Positions 1 through 8,458 are shown, counted from the first letter of the stretch. The stretch: 64,000 nucleotides of DNA from Marinobacter sp. F4216 (GCF_019931195.1 NZ_JAIOUO010000004.1:124001-188000), one strand, 5' to 3'. Notes: generated by a model not told the origin, from the sequence alone. Program-made: numbers and translations.

Positions 1-39
1 TACCCACTCGCTCCTGACGGGGATAACCCGCCTACAAAC

Positions 40-67
40 TGGACATTTTTTCGCCAGCTTCTATAAA
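40..67 (+). promoter_or_regulatory. Candidate sigma70 promoter of the sulfite dehydrogenase operon
   Basis: TGGACA (40-45) and TATAAA (62-67) each differ by one base from the sigma70 consensus and are 16 bp apart. Transcription would start near 75, about 70 nt before the first gene. The call rests on sequence match alone. Confidence 0.4.
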
Positions 68-85
68 GGTAATAAGGATATTACC
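68..85. promoter_or_regulatory. Inverted repeat at the expected transcription start; candidate operator
   Basis: GGTAATA and TATTACC form perfect 7-bp arms around AGGA. The repeat lies immediately after the candidate -10 box, where a repressor would block initiation. No regulator gene is adjacent, so its ligand is unknown. Confidence 0.35.
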
Positions 86-147
86 CACCACGATAGGTCG
101 TGGTGCCATCCCACCGTCCAACAAAAAAAGGCCCAAGGAGACGGAAC

Positions 148-1374
148 ATGAACAGGGACATCATGCCCCGACAAGCCCCGGCAACACCCGGGCTGGAAAA
201 CCCCGGCCGCCGCCAGATCCTGCTTGGCAGTGCCAGCGCTATGGCAGCCGTAACCCTTCTGGGGTTCACACCGCTGGCCCGCGCTGAAGAGCCAAAATCA
301 CTGCCTGATTACGCGGCCTGGAAAGAACGCAATGCGCTGATCGTCCACAGCGCCAACACCATGGAAACCCAGCGGGACGCCATTGGTCAGGGAGTGATTA
401 CCCCGAGCGACCGACTGTTCATCCGCAACAACCTGCCCACCCCACCCGAGGCCATTGTCGCCGACCGGGATGCCTGGGAAATCCAGGTTGAAGGTGTGAA
501 AAACCCGGGCTCCATCACCATTGGCGAACTGAAAAAACTCGGCGTGACAACCGTTGCCTCGGTGCTGCAATGCTCCGGCAATGGCCGGGCCTTCTTTCCC
601 CACGGTGCCGGAGGGACCCAGTGGTCCGTCGGTGCCGCTGGCTGTATCGCCTGGACCGGCGTGCCACTGAAAGATGTGGTGGAAGCCATGGGTGGCCCGG
701 CCGACGGGGCCGGATACATCACCAGCACCGGAGGTGAGGAACTGCCCGAAGGCCTGGATCCAATGCAGGCCACGGTCGAGCGGTCCGTTCCCATGCGCGC
801 CATGGAACAGGCTCTGCTGGCCTGGGGCATGAACGACGAAGACCTGCCCCTGACCCACGGAGGCCCGCTACGCATGGTCATCCCCGGGTTCTACGGCGTG
901 AACAACGTCAAATACGTGAAAAAGGTGGCCCTCACCGAGGCGCAGACCAACGTGAAGATTCAGGCCTCCAGTTACCGGGTGCGGGATGTGGGCGTCAAAG
1001 GCTCCCCGGACCAGCCCTCCATGTGGGAAATGAACGTGAAGTCCTGGGTCACCTCCCCGCTGGAAAGCGCCGGCAAGGGACGCACCATGATTTACGGTGT
1101 GGCGCTGGGTGGCACGGTGGACCTCGACAAGGTGGAGGTGTCACTGGACGGCGGCGAGAACTGGCAGCAGGCAAGGTTCCTGGGGCCGGATCTTGGCCCC
1201 TTCGCGTGGCGGCCATTTGTACTGGCGGCGGACCTGTCACCCGGTGAGTACCGGATTGTCAGCAAGGCCACGGACGTCGAGGGCAACAGCCAGCCCGAAG
1301 GCCGCACCGATAATGAGCGCGGCTATGGCCACAATGGCTGGAGTGACCACGGGGTTACCCTTGTCGTCAGTTAA
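148..1374 (+). CDS. Tat-exported sulfite dehydrogenase, molybdopterin subunit (SorA/SoxC family)
   Basis: A 408-residue periplasmic molybdenum oxidoreductase that probably oxidises sulfite to sulfate and passes electrons to the cytochrome c encoded next. The start at 148 is preceded by AAGGAG (135-140); an upstream in-frame start at 100 has no comparable site. The N-terminus carries a twin-arginine signal (RRQILLG, residues 21-27), a hydrophobic stretch and a likely cleavage after ARA at 46. The sulfite oxidase fold follows, with the presumed molybdenum ligand Cys142 in QCSGNGR, and the C-terminal Mo-co dimerisation domain covers roughly residues 290-408. SoxC sulfane dehydrogenases share this fold, but no other sox genes are visible. 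The monohaem partner favours a SorAB-like role. Confidence 0.85.
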   Translation: MNRDIMPRQAPATPGLENPGRRQILLGSASAMAAVTLLGFTPLARAEEPKSLPDYAAWKERNALIVHSANTMETQRDAIGQGVITPSDRLFIRNNLPTPPEAIVADRDAWEIQVEGVKNPGSITIGELKKLGVTTVASVLQCSGNGRAFFPHGAGGTQWSVGAAGCIAWTGVPLKDVVEAMGGPADGAGYITSTGGEELPEGLDPMQATVERSVPMRAMEQALLAWGMNDEDLPLTHGGPLRMVIPGFYGVNNVKYVKKVALTEAQTNVKIQASSYRVRDVGVKGSPDQPSMWEMNVKSWVTSPLESAGKGRTMIYGVALGGTVDLDKVEVSLDGGENWQQARFLGPDLGPFAWRPFVLAADLSPGEYRIVSKATDVEGNSQPEGRTDNERGYGHNGWSDHGVTLVVS

Positions 1375-1434
1375 CCATACCGGGCCGGCGTCCTGCCGGT
1401 CCGCTCTTACCCAACCAATCAGGGATATCTCTTC

Positions 1435-1752
1435 ATGATCAAACACGCAGTCGGGCTGCTTATCGGCGCCCTTGTGACCATGAATGGAGTTGCCGACGAG
1501 CAGCTTGAACAGGGAAAAAAGATCTTCACCCAGGAAGCCAAGCCTTCCTGCACCGTTTGCCACACGCTGTCGGATGCGGGGTCGGCGGGCACCATTGGCC
1601 CCAATCTGGATGACCTTGCGCCGTCTATGGAACAGGTGCAAAACGCAGTTCGCAGTGGCGTCGGAGTGATGCCCGCCTTCGGTGAGTCACTGTCGGCGGA
1701 ACAAATCGAAGCCGTCGCCCGCTATGTGGCCACGGTCACCGGCGGCGAATAA
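1435..1752 (+). CDS. Monohaem cytochrome c, probable electron acceptor of the sulfite dehydrogenase
   Basis: A 105-residue exported class I cytochrome c. Residues 1-20 form a signal peptide, CTVCH (39-43) binds haem covalently, and Met79 in VMPAF is the expected distal ligand. It starts 60 nt after the sulfite dehydrogenase on the same strand and ends at a strong terminator, so the two are probably one transcript forming a SorAB-type couple. The size matches single-haem SorB-like subunits and is too small for a SoxD dihaem subunit. The pairing is inferred from position; the cytochrome assignment itself is secure. Confidence 0.82.
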   Translation: MIKHAVGLLIGALVTMNGVADEQLEQGKKIFTQEAKPSCTVCHTLSDAGSAGTIGPNLDDLAPSMEQVQNAVRSGVGVMPAFGESLSAEQIEAVARYVATVTGGE

Positions 1753-1756
1753 AAAA

Positions 1757-1780
1757 AACGGGGCCTGCGCCCCGTTCTTT
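1757..1780 (+). terminator. Intrinsic terminator after the cytochrome c gene
   Basis: ACGGGGC and GCCCCGT form a 7-bp GC-rich stem around a short loop, with an A run before it and a T-rich tail after. It separates the sulfite operon from convergent msrB and could act in both directions. Confidence 0.75.
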
Positions 1781-1791
1781 CCTTCCGGCCT

Positions 1792-2217
1792 TCAGGCCTT
1801 TTCGTTGAACACCATGGCAATGGAATTCAGGCAGTAGCGTTTGCCGGTCGGGGGCGGGCCATCCGGGAACACGTGGCCCAGGTGACTGTCGCAACGCACA
1901 CAGCGAATTTCCGTGCGCACGCGTCCCAGGCTGGTGTCTTCCAGGTACCGGATGTGTTCCGGGTCGTAGGGCTGAAAGAAACTCGGCCAGCCAGTACCGG
2001 AATCAAACTTGGAATCGGAGCTGAACAACGGCAAATCGCACAGGCGGCAGTGGTAGGCCCCCTCTTTCTTGTTGTCCAGCAGCGTTCCACAGAACGGATG
2101 CTCGGTACCGTGATCCAGCAGAACTTCCCGCTCCTCGGGAGTCAGATCGGCGGCTTTCTTCTCAATCTCGTCCGCTGTCAGCGGCGTCAGGTCGAAACCT
2201 GCTGCAGACACGGCCAT
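1792..2217 (-). CDS. msrB: Peptide-methionine (R)-S-oxide reductase MsrB
   Basis: A 141-residue cytosolic enzyme that reduces the R form of methionine sulfoxide in proteins. Two zinc-binding CxxC pairs are visible (CRLC and CVRC), followed by the SHLGHVF segment and the C-terminal RYCLNS motif holding the catalytic cysteine. I chose the start at 2217 because GAGGAGGT sits at the right distance before it. An in-frame start at 2256 would run back into msrA and lacks such a site. It follows msrA directly on the same strand, so both stereoisomers can be repaired from one transcript. Confidence 0.93.
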   Translation of the reverse strand: MAVSAAGFDLTPLTADEIEKKAADLTPEEREVLLDHGTEHPFCGTLLDNKKEGAYHCRLCDLPLFSSDSKFDSGTGWPSFFQPYDPEHIRYLEDTSLGRVRTEIRCVRCDSHLGHVFPDGPPPTGKRYCLNSIAMVFNEKA

Positions 2218-2245
2218 GGTTACCTCCTCAGGCTGTGTGTTCGTC

Positions 2246-2890
2246 TCATTGGTCATTATCAGACTGCACGTATTCCGGTTTCAGCCGATCAGGGTAGTTA
2301 GCTACCAGCTTCTCAACCTTCGGCGCCGCAGCGGCCATCACGTAGGGCTGGTAAGGATTACGGGCAGCAAAATTCTGGTGGTACTCCTCCGCCGGATAGA
2401 AGGCGTCCAGCGGTTCCAGGCGGGTAACAATAGGCTCCGGATAGACCCCGGCCGCATCGAGCTGCCGAATGTACGCCTCGGTAACCTGTTTCTGCTCATC
2501 GGTCTCGTAAAACACCGCAGAACGGTACTGGGTGCCCCGGTCGTTGCCCTGACGGTTGAGCTGGGTGGGGTCGTGTGCAACCGAGAAAAATACTTTTAGC
2601 AACTCGCCAAAACTGACTTTGGACGGATCGTAGTGAACGTCAACCACCTCCGCGTGGCCACTGGTACCAGAACCTACCGCCTGGTAATTCGCGGTCTCGG
2701 CACTGCCTCCCGCATACCCGGATTCGACACGGGTCACACCATTGATAGCGAGATATACCGCTTCAACACACCAGAAACAGCCACCCGCCAGCACCAGCCT
2801 CGCTTCACTGCCTTGCTGTGGAAGATCCTGTTCCGGATCCGGGAAACGGCTGCGGGGCACCTTGAGGCCCGGAATATCGCATGATGTCAC
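2246..2890 (-). CDS. msrA: Peptide-methionine (S)-S-oxide reductase MsrA
   Basis: A 214-residue enzyme that reduces the S form of methionine sulfoxide using thioredoxin. The hallmark GCFWC (37-41) carries catalytic Cys38, and the substrate-binding EYHQNF motif lies in the C-terminal third. The first 30 residues are a variable extension without a convincing signal peptide, so it is probably cytosolic. msrB follows 28 nt after its stop. No separate promoter for msrB is evident. Confidence 0.93.
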   Translation of the reverse strand: MTSCDIPGLKVPRSRFPDPEQDLPQQGSEARLVLAGGCFWCVEAVYLAINGVTRVESGYAGGSAETANYQAVGSGTSGHAEVVDVHYDPSKVSFGELLKVFFSVAHDPTQLNRQGNDRGTQYRSAVFYETDEQKQVTEAYIRQLDAAGVYPEPIVTRLEPLDAFYPAEEYHQNFAARNPYQPYVMAAAAPKVEKLVANYPDRLKPEYVQSDNDQ

Positions 2891-3018
2891 GTTGAAATCC
2901 TCAATGATCGGAATGTATTAAGCCGGGGGCATAAAACACCCGGGAATGTCGCTAGTACGCTGCGAGTCTGACTGCGGCTCACGATGACGGTACAAACATG
3001 AACAAATGGAACCGCCGG

Positions 3019-3046
3019 TTGATTACCGCGGGATGGCAACCATAAT
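3019..3046 (+). promoter_or_regulatory. Candidate sigma70 promoter of the metallophosphoesterase gene
   Basis: TTGATT (3019-3024) and CATAAT (3041-3046) are 16 bp apart in the 218-bp gap between divergent msrA and the phosphoesterase. The position fits a leader of about 55 nt. Confidence 0.4.
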
Positions 3047-3108
3047 GACATAAAGGGTTTGCTGCAACGCAGTCACGCAGTCCCGCACGGCATATCAAGG
3101 AAAGAAGT

Positions 3109-4083
3109 ATGACGGCACGGGCTCCCACTCCCAAGAATCATGACGAACTCCTGAGTTATCGCCTGAGTTTGCGACTTGGCCCTGTTCACGCCCGCCAGCG
3201 GCTGGGCATCGAGCAGGAAGCGGAGTCACGCATCTTTGACCGGGAACGCTGGTCATTCCATCTGGAAAATATCACCAACGCACCGGGGTTTATACGTTTC
3301 TGCCTTAAGCTGGTCGGGCTGCACCAGCGCGGCCAGAATAACAGCCGACAACTGCAAACGGTGCATAACGGATTCTCCCTGCCAGCACTGCCAGAGGCGT
3401 TCGAGGGATATCGTATTCTCCACCTGACCGATCTGCACGTGGACATGGACGAAGCCAACCTCCAGGCGGTCATCGACAAAATTACCCCGCTGGAGTACGA
3501 CCTGTGTGTGCTGACCGGCGACTACCGTCGGCAGACCTGGGGCCCGGTCGACGATGCCCTGGCCGGAATGGCCAAACTGCGGGGTGCCATAAAGGGGGAT
3601 GCCTATGCGGTACTTGGCAACCACGACAGCGTACGCATGCTGCCCGGTCTGGAGGACATGGGCTATACCCTGTTGATGAACGAAATGGTTCCCCTTGAAC
3701 GCAGCGGCCACCAAATCTACCTGGCGGGCGTGGATGATGCCCACTATTACAAGGTGCATAACCTGCAGCAGGCCGGCGACAAGATCCCCCCGGAAGGCAC
3801 CAGCATTCTGCTCAGCCATACCCCGGAAATCTGGCGCGAGGCCGCCCATGCGGGCCACGACATCTTCCTGTGCGGGCATACCCATGGTGGTCAGATCTGC
3901 CTGCCCGGTGGTATTCCCGTCACCCTGGATTCCGACATTCCACGCCGTCTTGGCCGGGGGCTCTGGCGGGTAAATGGCATGCTGGGGTATACCTCGCCGG
4001 GGGCCGGTACATCGGTGGTCAATGTACGGCTCAACTGCCCTCCGGAAATTACCCTTCACACCCTGACGCGAGGCCCCCGTTAG
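3109..4083 (+). CDS. Calcineurin-like metallophosphoesterase
   Basis: A 324-residue protein with the complete dinuclear metal motif set in order: DLHVD, GDYR, GNHD, LSHTPE and GHTHGG. The catalytic domain begins near residue 100. The first 100 residues are a predicted helical extension without an obvious export signal, although a hydrophobic patch (FIRFCLKLVGL) might touch the membrane. The start at 3109 has AGGAAAG just upstream. Relatives include YkuE-type and lipid-directed phosphoesterases, so a phospholipid or lipid A precursor substrate is possible but not shown. A CarS-like membrane protein follows on the opposite strand. Confidence 0.8.
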   Translation: MTARAPTPKNHDELLSYRLSLRLGPVHARQRLGIEQEAESRIFDRERWSFHLENITNAPGFIRFCLKLVGLHQRGQNNSRQLQTVHNGFSLPALPEAFEGYRILHLTDLHVDMDEANLQAVIDKITPLEYDLCVLTGDYRRQTWGPVDDALAGMAKLRGAIKGDAYAVLGNHDSVRMLPGLEDMGYTLLMNEMVPLERSGHQIYLAGVDDAHYYKVHNLQQAGDKIPPEGTSILLSHTPEIWREAAHAGHDIFLCGHTHGGQICLPGGIPVTLDSDIPRRLGRGLWRVNGMLGYTSPGAGTSVVNVRLNCPPEITLHTLTRGPR

Positions 4084-4102
4084 CCCGACGCAATCAAGCC
4101 GG

Positions 4103-4615
4103 TCAGTGGGGATGGCGCCGAATCCCCAGCTGGTAAAGCAGGGGTGAAAACAGGATGTTCGCCACGGTGAAGATGAGCACCAGAACCACCAGCCCCCACC
4201 AGGTGGCCAGCCCCCAAAATACCGCCAATATCATGGGCAACAGGCACTCCGGCACCTGATCCAGCCCAACCGCCCGGGCGCTTGAATCGAGCCCCATTCG
4301 CCGCTTGGTAAAGCTGCTCAGCAGATCCCCCAGCAGTCCAAGCGCGCCGAATAACAGGCCGAACATAAACCCCAGACCCACGGCCCACGAGAACAGGGCG
4401 CAACTGAGGGAGCCAGCGGCCAGGCCACGCCACGTCTTGCTCTTACCCAGAACCCGGCGGCTATCAGACCAGAGCCGACCACCGTCCACCGGCGCCGCCC
4501 ATTTACGCCTGAACAGGCGTGCGGCAACAACCGGTGCTCCGTTTGCCAGCACCAGCATCACGAACAATTCCAGCAGTATTTTCAACAGGGAAAGCTCTCC
4601 ATCAGCCTGGTCCAT
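4103..4615 (-). CDS. CarS-like (DUF46) integral membrane protein, CDP-archaeol synthase family
   Basis: A 170-residue protein with about four membrane segments. The signature regions of the CarS/DUF46 family are visible: ANGAPV near residue 25, then DGGRLWSDSRRVLGKSKTWR near 44-64. Archaeal members transfer CMP from CTP to an unsaturated archaetidic precursor. Bacterial members are widespread and mostly uncharacterised, and this organism has no archaeal-type lipids that I can infer. A cytidylyltransferase-like role on a lipid phosphate is the best guess. It ends 19 nt from the convergent phosphoesterase and starts 7 nt after fumC, so it may be translated from the fumC transcript. Confidence 0.6.
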   Translation of the reverse strand: MDQADGELSLLKILLELFVMLVLANGAPVVAARLFRRKWAAPVDGGRLWSDSRRVLGKSKTWRGLAAGSLSCALFSWAVGLGFMFGLLFGALGLLGDLLSSFTKRRMGLDSSARAVGLDQVPECLLPMILAVFWGLATWWGLVVLVLIFTVANILFSPLLYQLGIRRHPH

Positions 4616-4622
4616 CAGCGCC

Positions 4623-6002
4623 TCAGGTAACCTCCTGGTGGGTCAGCTTCAACGGGTCCATCAATTGTTCGAGCCGCTCCCGGCTCAGGCCGCTGCGTTC
4701 TTCGGCCACATCGATTACTGGCCGGCCAGAGGCGTAGGCTTCCTTGGCAATATCAGCCGCCAGACTGTAGCCGATTTCCGGGTTAAGCGCGGTCACCAGC
4801 ACCGGATTCCGGCCAACGCCTTCGTTGAGATTTTTCGCATTGACGGTGAACCCGTGGATGGCCTTATCAGCCAGTAAGTTGGAGGCGTTACTGAGCAGAG
4901 CAATCATGTCCAGCAAGTTGGCCGCAACCAGAGGCAGCATGACATTGAGCTGGAAATTCCCGGACTGACCGGCAATGGCTACCGTACTGTCCAGCCCCAT
5001 GACCTGTGCCGCCGCCATGGCGACCGATTCCGGGATCACCGGGTTCACTTTGCCCGGCATGATGCTGCTACCCGGTTGCAGCGCAGGCAGGCTGATTTCC
5101 GCCAGACCGTGGATCGGCCCGCTGTTCATCCAGCGGAGATCATTGGCGATTTTGGTCAGCACGATGGCCACGCCTCGCAACTGGCCCGACAGGGCCACGG
5201 GCGCGTCCACCGCACTCTGGCCAACAAACTTGTGCTCCAGCTCGCGGAAGGAATAACCGGTGTTGGCTTTCAGGAAACGGATGAACTGCCCGGCAAATTC
5301 GGGGCCGGCATTGACGCCCGTCCCCACCGCTGTCCCGCCCTGGGGCACCGCCAGCAACTCGTCCATTGCCGTTTCAAGCCGTGCCTTGCACGCCAAGATC
5401 TGTTCGCGCCAGGTGCGCAGCTCCTGCCCGAGCGTCACCGGCATGGCATCCATCAGGTGGGTGCGACCGGTTTTTACCTGCTCCGCTAACCGGGATTCCT
5501 GTCCGTAAATGGCCCCACATAAATGGGTCAGGGCCGGAATCAGACGCTCTTGTACCGCCGTGGCAGCGCTGATGTGGATGGCGGTCGGGATGACATCGTT
5601 CGAGCTCTGGCTCATGTTGACGTGATCGTTGGGATGGATGTTCATCCCCTGCTGCTGACGGATGATGGCCGCCACCACCTCGTTCACGTTCATATTGGTG
5701 CTGGTACCGGACCCCGTCTGGTACCGGTCCACCGGGAACTGGTCCGCGTACTCCCCCTCGATCAGCGTCTGGCAGGCGGACACAATGGCATCCCGCTGCT
5801 CGTTTTCCAGCAGCCCCAAACTGGCGTTGGCTTCGGCCGCCGCCCATTTGATATGCGCCACGGCCGCGATGAAGCCTGCCGGCATGGCCAGGCCGCTGAC
5901 CGGGAAGTTCTCGACGGCACGCTGGGTCTGCGCACCCCAGAGTGCGTCCACGGGCACCTGAACATCACCCAGGCTATCGGTTTCTATCCGAAATTGGCTC
6001 AT
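4623..6002 (-). CDS. fumC: Class II fumarate hydratase
   Basis: A 459-residue fumarase of the aspartase/fumarase superfamily that interconverts fumarate and malate in the TCA cycle. Visible motifs are GSGTSTNMN, SQSSNDVIPT, TGRTHLMDAMP with the catalytic-site histidine, and the mobile signature loop GSSIMPGKVNP. Length and motif order match oxygen-stable FumC rather than aspartate ammonia-lyase. The gene is followed closely by the CarS-like gene and preceded by a small unknown on the same strand, which suggests one leftward unit. Confidence 0.93.
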   Translation of the reverse strand: MSQFRIETDSLGDVQVPVDALWGAQTQRAVENFPVSGLAMPAGFIAAVAHIKWAAAEANASLGLLENEQRDAIVSACQTLIEGEYADQFPVDRYQTGSGTSTNMNVNEVVAAIIRQQQGMNIHPNDHVNMSQSSNDVIPTAIHISAATAVQERLIPALTHLCGAIYGQESRLAEQVKTGRTHLMDAMPVTLGQELRTWREQILACKARLETAMDELLAVPQGGTAVGTGVNAGPEFAGQFIRFLKANTGYSFRELEHKFVGQSAVDAPVALSGQLRGVAIVLTKIANDLRWMNSGPIHGLAEISLPALQPGSSIMPGKVNPVIPESVAMAAAQVMGLDSTVAIAGQSGNFQLNVMLPLVAANLLDMIALLSNASNLLADKAIHGFTVNAKNLNEGVGRNPVLVTALNPEIGYSLAADIAKEAYASGRPVIDVAEERSGLSRERLEQLMDPLKLTHQEVT

Positions 6003-6062
6003 GATTCCTGTACTCCTGACTGTCGCTCCCTGTTTGTCCCTCGAAAATCATGATCGTCAGCG

Positions 6063-6344
6063 TCAGTCGGTGTGTGAATTCAGTCGGACATGATCGCAAA
6101 TGCCGGTTACGTTGCCGAACTCCAGGATCAGCGTGTGTACCGTGTTGGTGTAGGTGTCGTGCAGATGAAACTTGAAACGATGCTGTTTTTCCCCTTGAAG
6201 GTAGGCGTCGTATTCGCGCACAAGTTCCCGGACGTCGCCGCCCTCATTGCGGGTCCAGGTCGCGTTAAACGGCCCCAAGACAGCCCCACCGGCCAGACAG
6301 ATGGTCACCTCGTGATTGGTCAGTCTGGTATCCTGGCCACTCAT
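6063..6344 (-). CDS. Small protein of unknown function upstream of fumC
   Basis: A 93-residue soluble protein that I do not recognise. It has no signal peptide, no membrane segment and a single cysteine; the central part is rich in His, Lys and aromatic residues (HRFKFHLHDTY). The ATG at 6344 has GGGGAGAG at correct spacing; a GTG at 6350 is possible. It lies 60 nt before fumC on the same strand. Codon use resembles the neighbours and the initiation site is good, so I treat it as real. Confidence 0.55.
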   Translation of the reverse strand: MSGQDTRLTNHEVTICLAGGAVLGPFNATWTRNEGGDVRELVREYDAYLQGEKQHRFKFHLHDTYTNTVHTLILEFGNVTGICDHVRLNSHTD

Positions 6345-6578
6345 GGTCACTCTCCCCTTTTGCTTTTGTCGTGTTACGGGTTAAGTGTAGCCGCTGCCGG
6401 CCGGCATGCACTTGCCAACCATACGGAAGATCTCGTTTTTTCCGAACATAAAGCCTCCTCCCGCCGCGTATTGAATCCGATCATGCAATGTAGACAATGA
6501 ATAAACGAAGACGTGCAGTCACGAACGGTTGCCGTTAACCTGCACACTGCCATCCTCTAGCCCTACCGATGGTTGTTT

Positions 6579-7616
6579 ATGAGCGAGGAAGTCATGACCG
6601 ATGCACCGCTGATACGAGTCCGTGCCATGACGGCCGTGCCGGACGTTATCCGCGAGCTGGGCGCCGACCCGGAACCTTTCCTTGCCGGTTTTCATCTGCG
6701 CGAAGAGATGATCGACGACCCCAAACAAATGATGCCCTACCTCAACCTGATCCAGATGATGGAGCAGGCGGCCGAGGAGTTTGGCTGCCCGGACTTTGGT
6801 CTGAGGGTCGGTCTCAAACAGGGCATGACCGTACTTGGCCCCATCGCCGTGATTGCCCAGAACTCGTCCACAGTCGAAGAAGCCCTGAACCATGTTATCC
6901 AGTACATCGGTTACCACAGTCCGGCCGTCCTCCTGCGCTTACAGCCCCAGGAAGAGACCAAGGCGCGTAGTCTGCAGTTCGATATTGCGCTGACCGAGGG
7001 GCAGCAACGGGCACAGACCGTCGAGATGAGCCTGGTGCTGGCGATCCAGGTGCTCAGGGTCCTGATCGGGAGGGATTTCGTCCCTCGCCACGTGCGCTTT
7101 CGCCATAAACTCATCAGCCCCACGGCCCGCTACCGGACCATTTTCGCCGGTCCGGTCAGCTTCGGGGAACCGGTCAATGCCATTGCCATCGCCAATATCG
7201 ATCTCACCCGCCCCATCCGGCAGAGCGACCCAGCACTGCTCAACGCCATGGAGGAGTTTGTCCGGCAGAAGCTGGCCCAGCAACGATCCACGCTCCGGGA
7301 GAACGTCCGATCCCTGGTCATCTCGCTTCTGCCTCTGGAACGGCGCTGCACCATCACCCTGATTGCTCGCCACCTGGCGGTCAGCGAACGCACGCTGCAA
7401 CGCCGGCTCAAGAAGGAAGACATCGTATTCGAAGAACTGGTGGACGATGTTCGCAGGGAGCTGGCCGAAGACTACCTGCGGGAACGGAGTATGAGCATGA
7501 ACCAGGTTGCAGGCCTGCTGGGTTACGGTCAGCAGAGCTCGTTCAATCGTGCCTGCTCGCGATGGTTTGGGCAGTCACCGAAGGTGATTCGTGCGCAGTT
7601 GCTGGCGTCTCACTGA
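6579..7616 (+). CDS. AraC-family transcriptional regulator with arabinose-binding-like N-terminal domain
   Basis: A 345-residue regulator. Residues of about 20-200 match the PF12625-type ligand domain of OruR-like AraC proteins, and the last 100 residues form the double helix-turn-helix (ISLLPLERRCTITLIARHL..ERTLQRRL, then MNQVAGLLGYGQQSSFNRACSRWFG). The start could be 6579 or 6594, and the better-spaced site is ambiguous. It lies 158 bp upstream of the cupin-ligase-dehydrogenase run on the same strand. Regulators of this type often control an adjacent catabolic operon, so it probably activates that run in response to a lipid or hydroxyketone-related inducer. The inducer is inferred. Confidence 0.85.
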   Translation: MSEEVMTDAPLIRVRAMTAVPDVIRELGADPEPFLAGFHLREEMIDDPKQMMPYLNLIQMMEQAAEEFGCPDFGLRVGLKQGMTVLGPIAVIAQNSSTVEEALNHVIQYIGYHSPAVLLRLQPQEETKARSLQFDIALTEGQQRAQTVEMSLVLAIQVLRVLIGRDFVPRHVRFRHKLISPTARYRTIFAGPVSFGEPVNAIAIANIDLTRPIRQSDPALLNAMEEFVRQKLAQQRSTLRENVRSLVISLLPLERRCTITLIARHLAVSERTLQRRLKKEDIVFEELVDDVRRELAEDYLRERSMSMNQVAGLLGYGQQSSFNRACSRWFGQSPKVIRAQLLASH

Positions 7617-7774
7617 GTACTGACTCGCCCCGCCCAGAACCCTGCCTTTATTTTGCCCTTGGTACAATTTACGAGAAAAATGTCGTGAAAAGCTAAAACC
7701 AAGCGTGTCGCCATGAGCCAACATGGAAACTGAACGTTAATAACAAAACGACAACCACCAACAGGAGCGAACCT

Positions 7775-8290
7775 ATGCTTCCCGTGACTGTTCAGGACAA
7801 TGATACTCTTCTGACAATCAACTCCAACGACGCCCCCGTCTACAAAGATATCCTGGTGCCAGGGCTGGATGTTCAGCCGCTGTATCTGGATCCGACCAAG
7901 GGCATCTGGGCACTGCGCGTGTTCTTCCACCCGGGCGTAAAACTGCCAACCCACTACCACACCGGTACGGTGCATTTCTGGACCCTGTCCGGCCGCTGGA
8001 ACTATGTGGAGCATCCGGACCAGCCGCAGACCGCCGGAAGCTACTTGTTTGAACCGGGCGGCAGCATCCATACGTTTAACGTCCCGGAGGACAACAAAGA
8101 AGTTACTGAAACCGTGATGATCATCGAAGGTGCCAATGTGAACTTCGATGAGAACGGCGAGTACCACAGTATTCTGGACGCCAGCTCCATTATGGCCATG
8201 ATTGAGGCCTGCATTCAGGAGCGCGGACTGGACCCATCCATGTACATCACCACGCCGATGGCAAATCACGCTGATAAGATTTCCCGCTAG
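7775..8290 (+). CDS. Cupin dioxygenase related to 2,4'-dihydroxyacetophenone dioxygenase
   Basis: A 171-residue single-domain cupin. Metal-ligand candidates are His60 and His62 (HYH), His67 (TVHFW) and His99 (SIHTF), giving the histidine-rich site typical of enzymes that cleave a carbon-carbon bond next to a carbonyl. The closest recognisable relatives are 2,4'-dihydroxyacetophenone and acetylacetone cleaving enzymes. The start at 7775 follows AGGAGCG. The next genes encode an acyl-CoA ligase and two alcohol or keto oxidoreductases, so an aliphatic alpha-hydroxyketone substrate is plausible. Substrate assignment is inference. Confidence 0.65.
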   Translation: MLPVTVQDNDTLLTINSNDAPVYKDILVPGLDVQPLYLDPTKGIWALRVFFHPGVKLPTHYHTGTVHFWTLSGRWNYVEHPDQPQTAGSYLFEPGGSIHTFNVPEDNKEVTETVMIIEGANVNFDENGEYHSILDASSIMAMIEACIQERGLDPSMYITTPMANHADKISR

Positions 8291-8303
8291 GCAAGAAAAG
8301 CCC

Positions 8304-8325
8304 GAGAGGGGCGGCCGCCCCTCTC
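8304..8325. terminator. Perfect GC-rich hairpin between the cupin and acyl-CoA ligase genes
   Basis: GAGAGGGG and CCCCTCTC flank a CGGCCG core, making a perfect 22-nt palindrome 14 nt after the cupin stop. There is no U tract, so it may attenuate or protect the upstream message instead of fully terminating. Confidence 0.45.
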
Positions 8326-8458
8326 CGACCAACTTGCCAGCGACCCTCAAATTCTGATTGCATGGCACCGACAATGGAGCCCTCAGGCGATGGGCAGACA
8401 CCCGCTTGACTCAGAGGGCGAAAACAAAACTGGCTGCTAAATTGGAGAAACAAGCACA

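Noticed and set aside
148..1752. Sox thiosulfate-oxidation cluster
   Set aside because: No soxXYZAB genes are present, and the cytochrome has one haem and small size, unlike SoxD.
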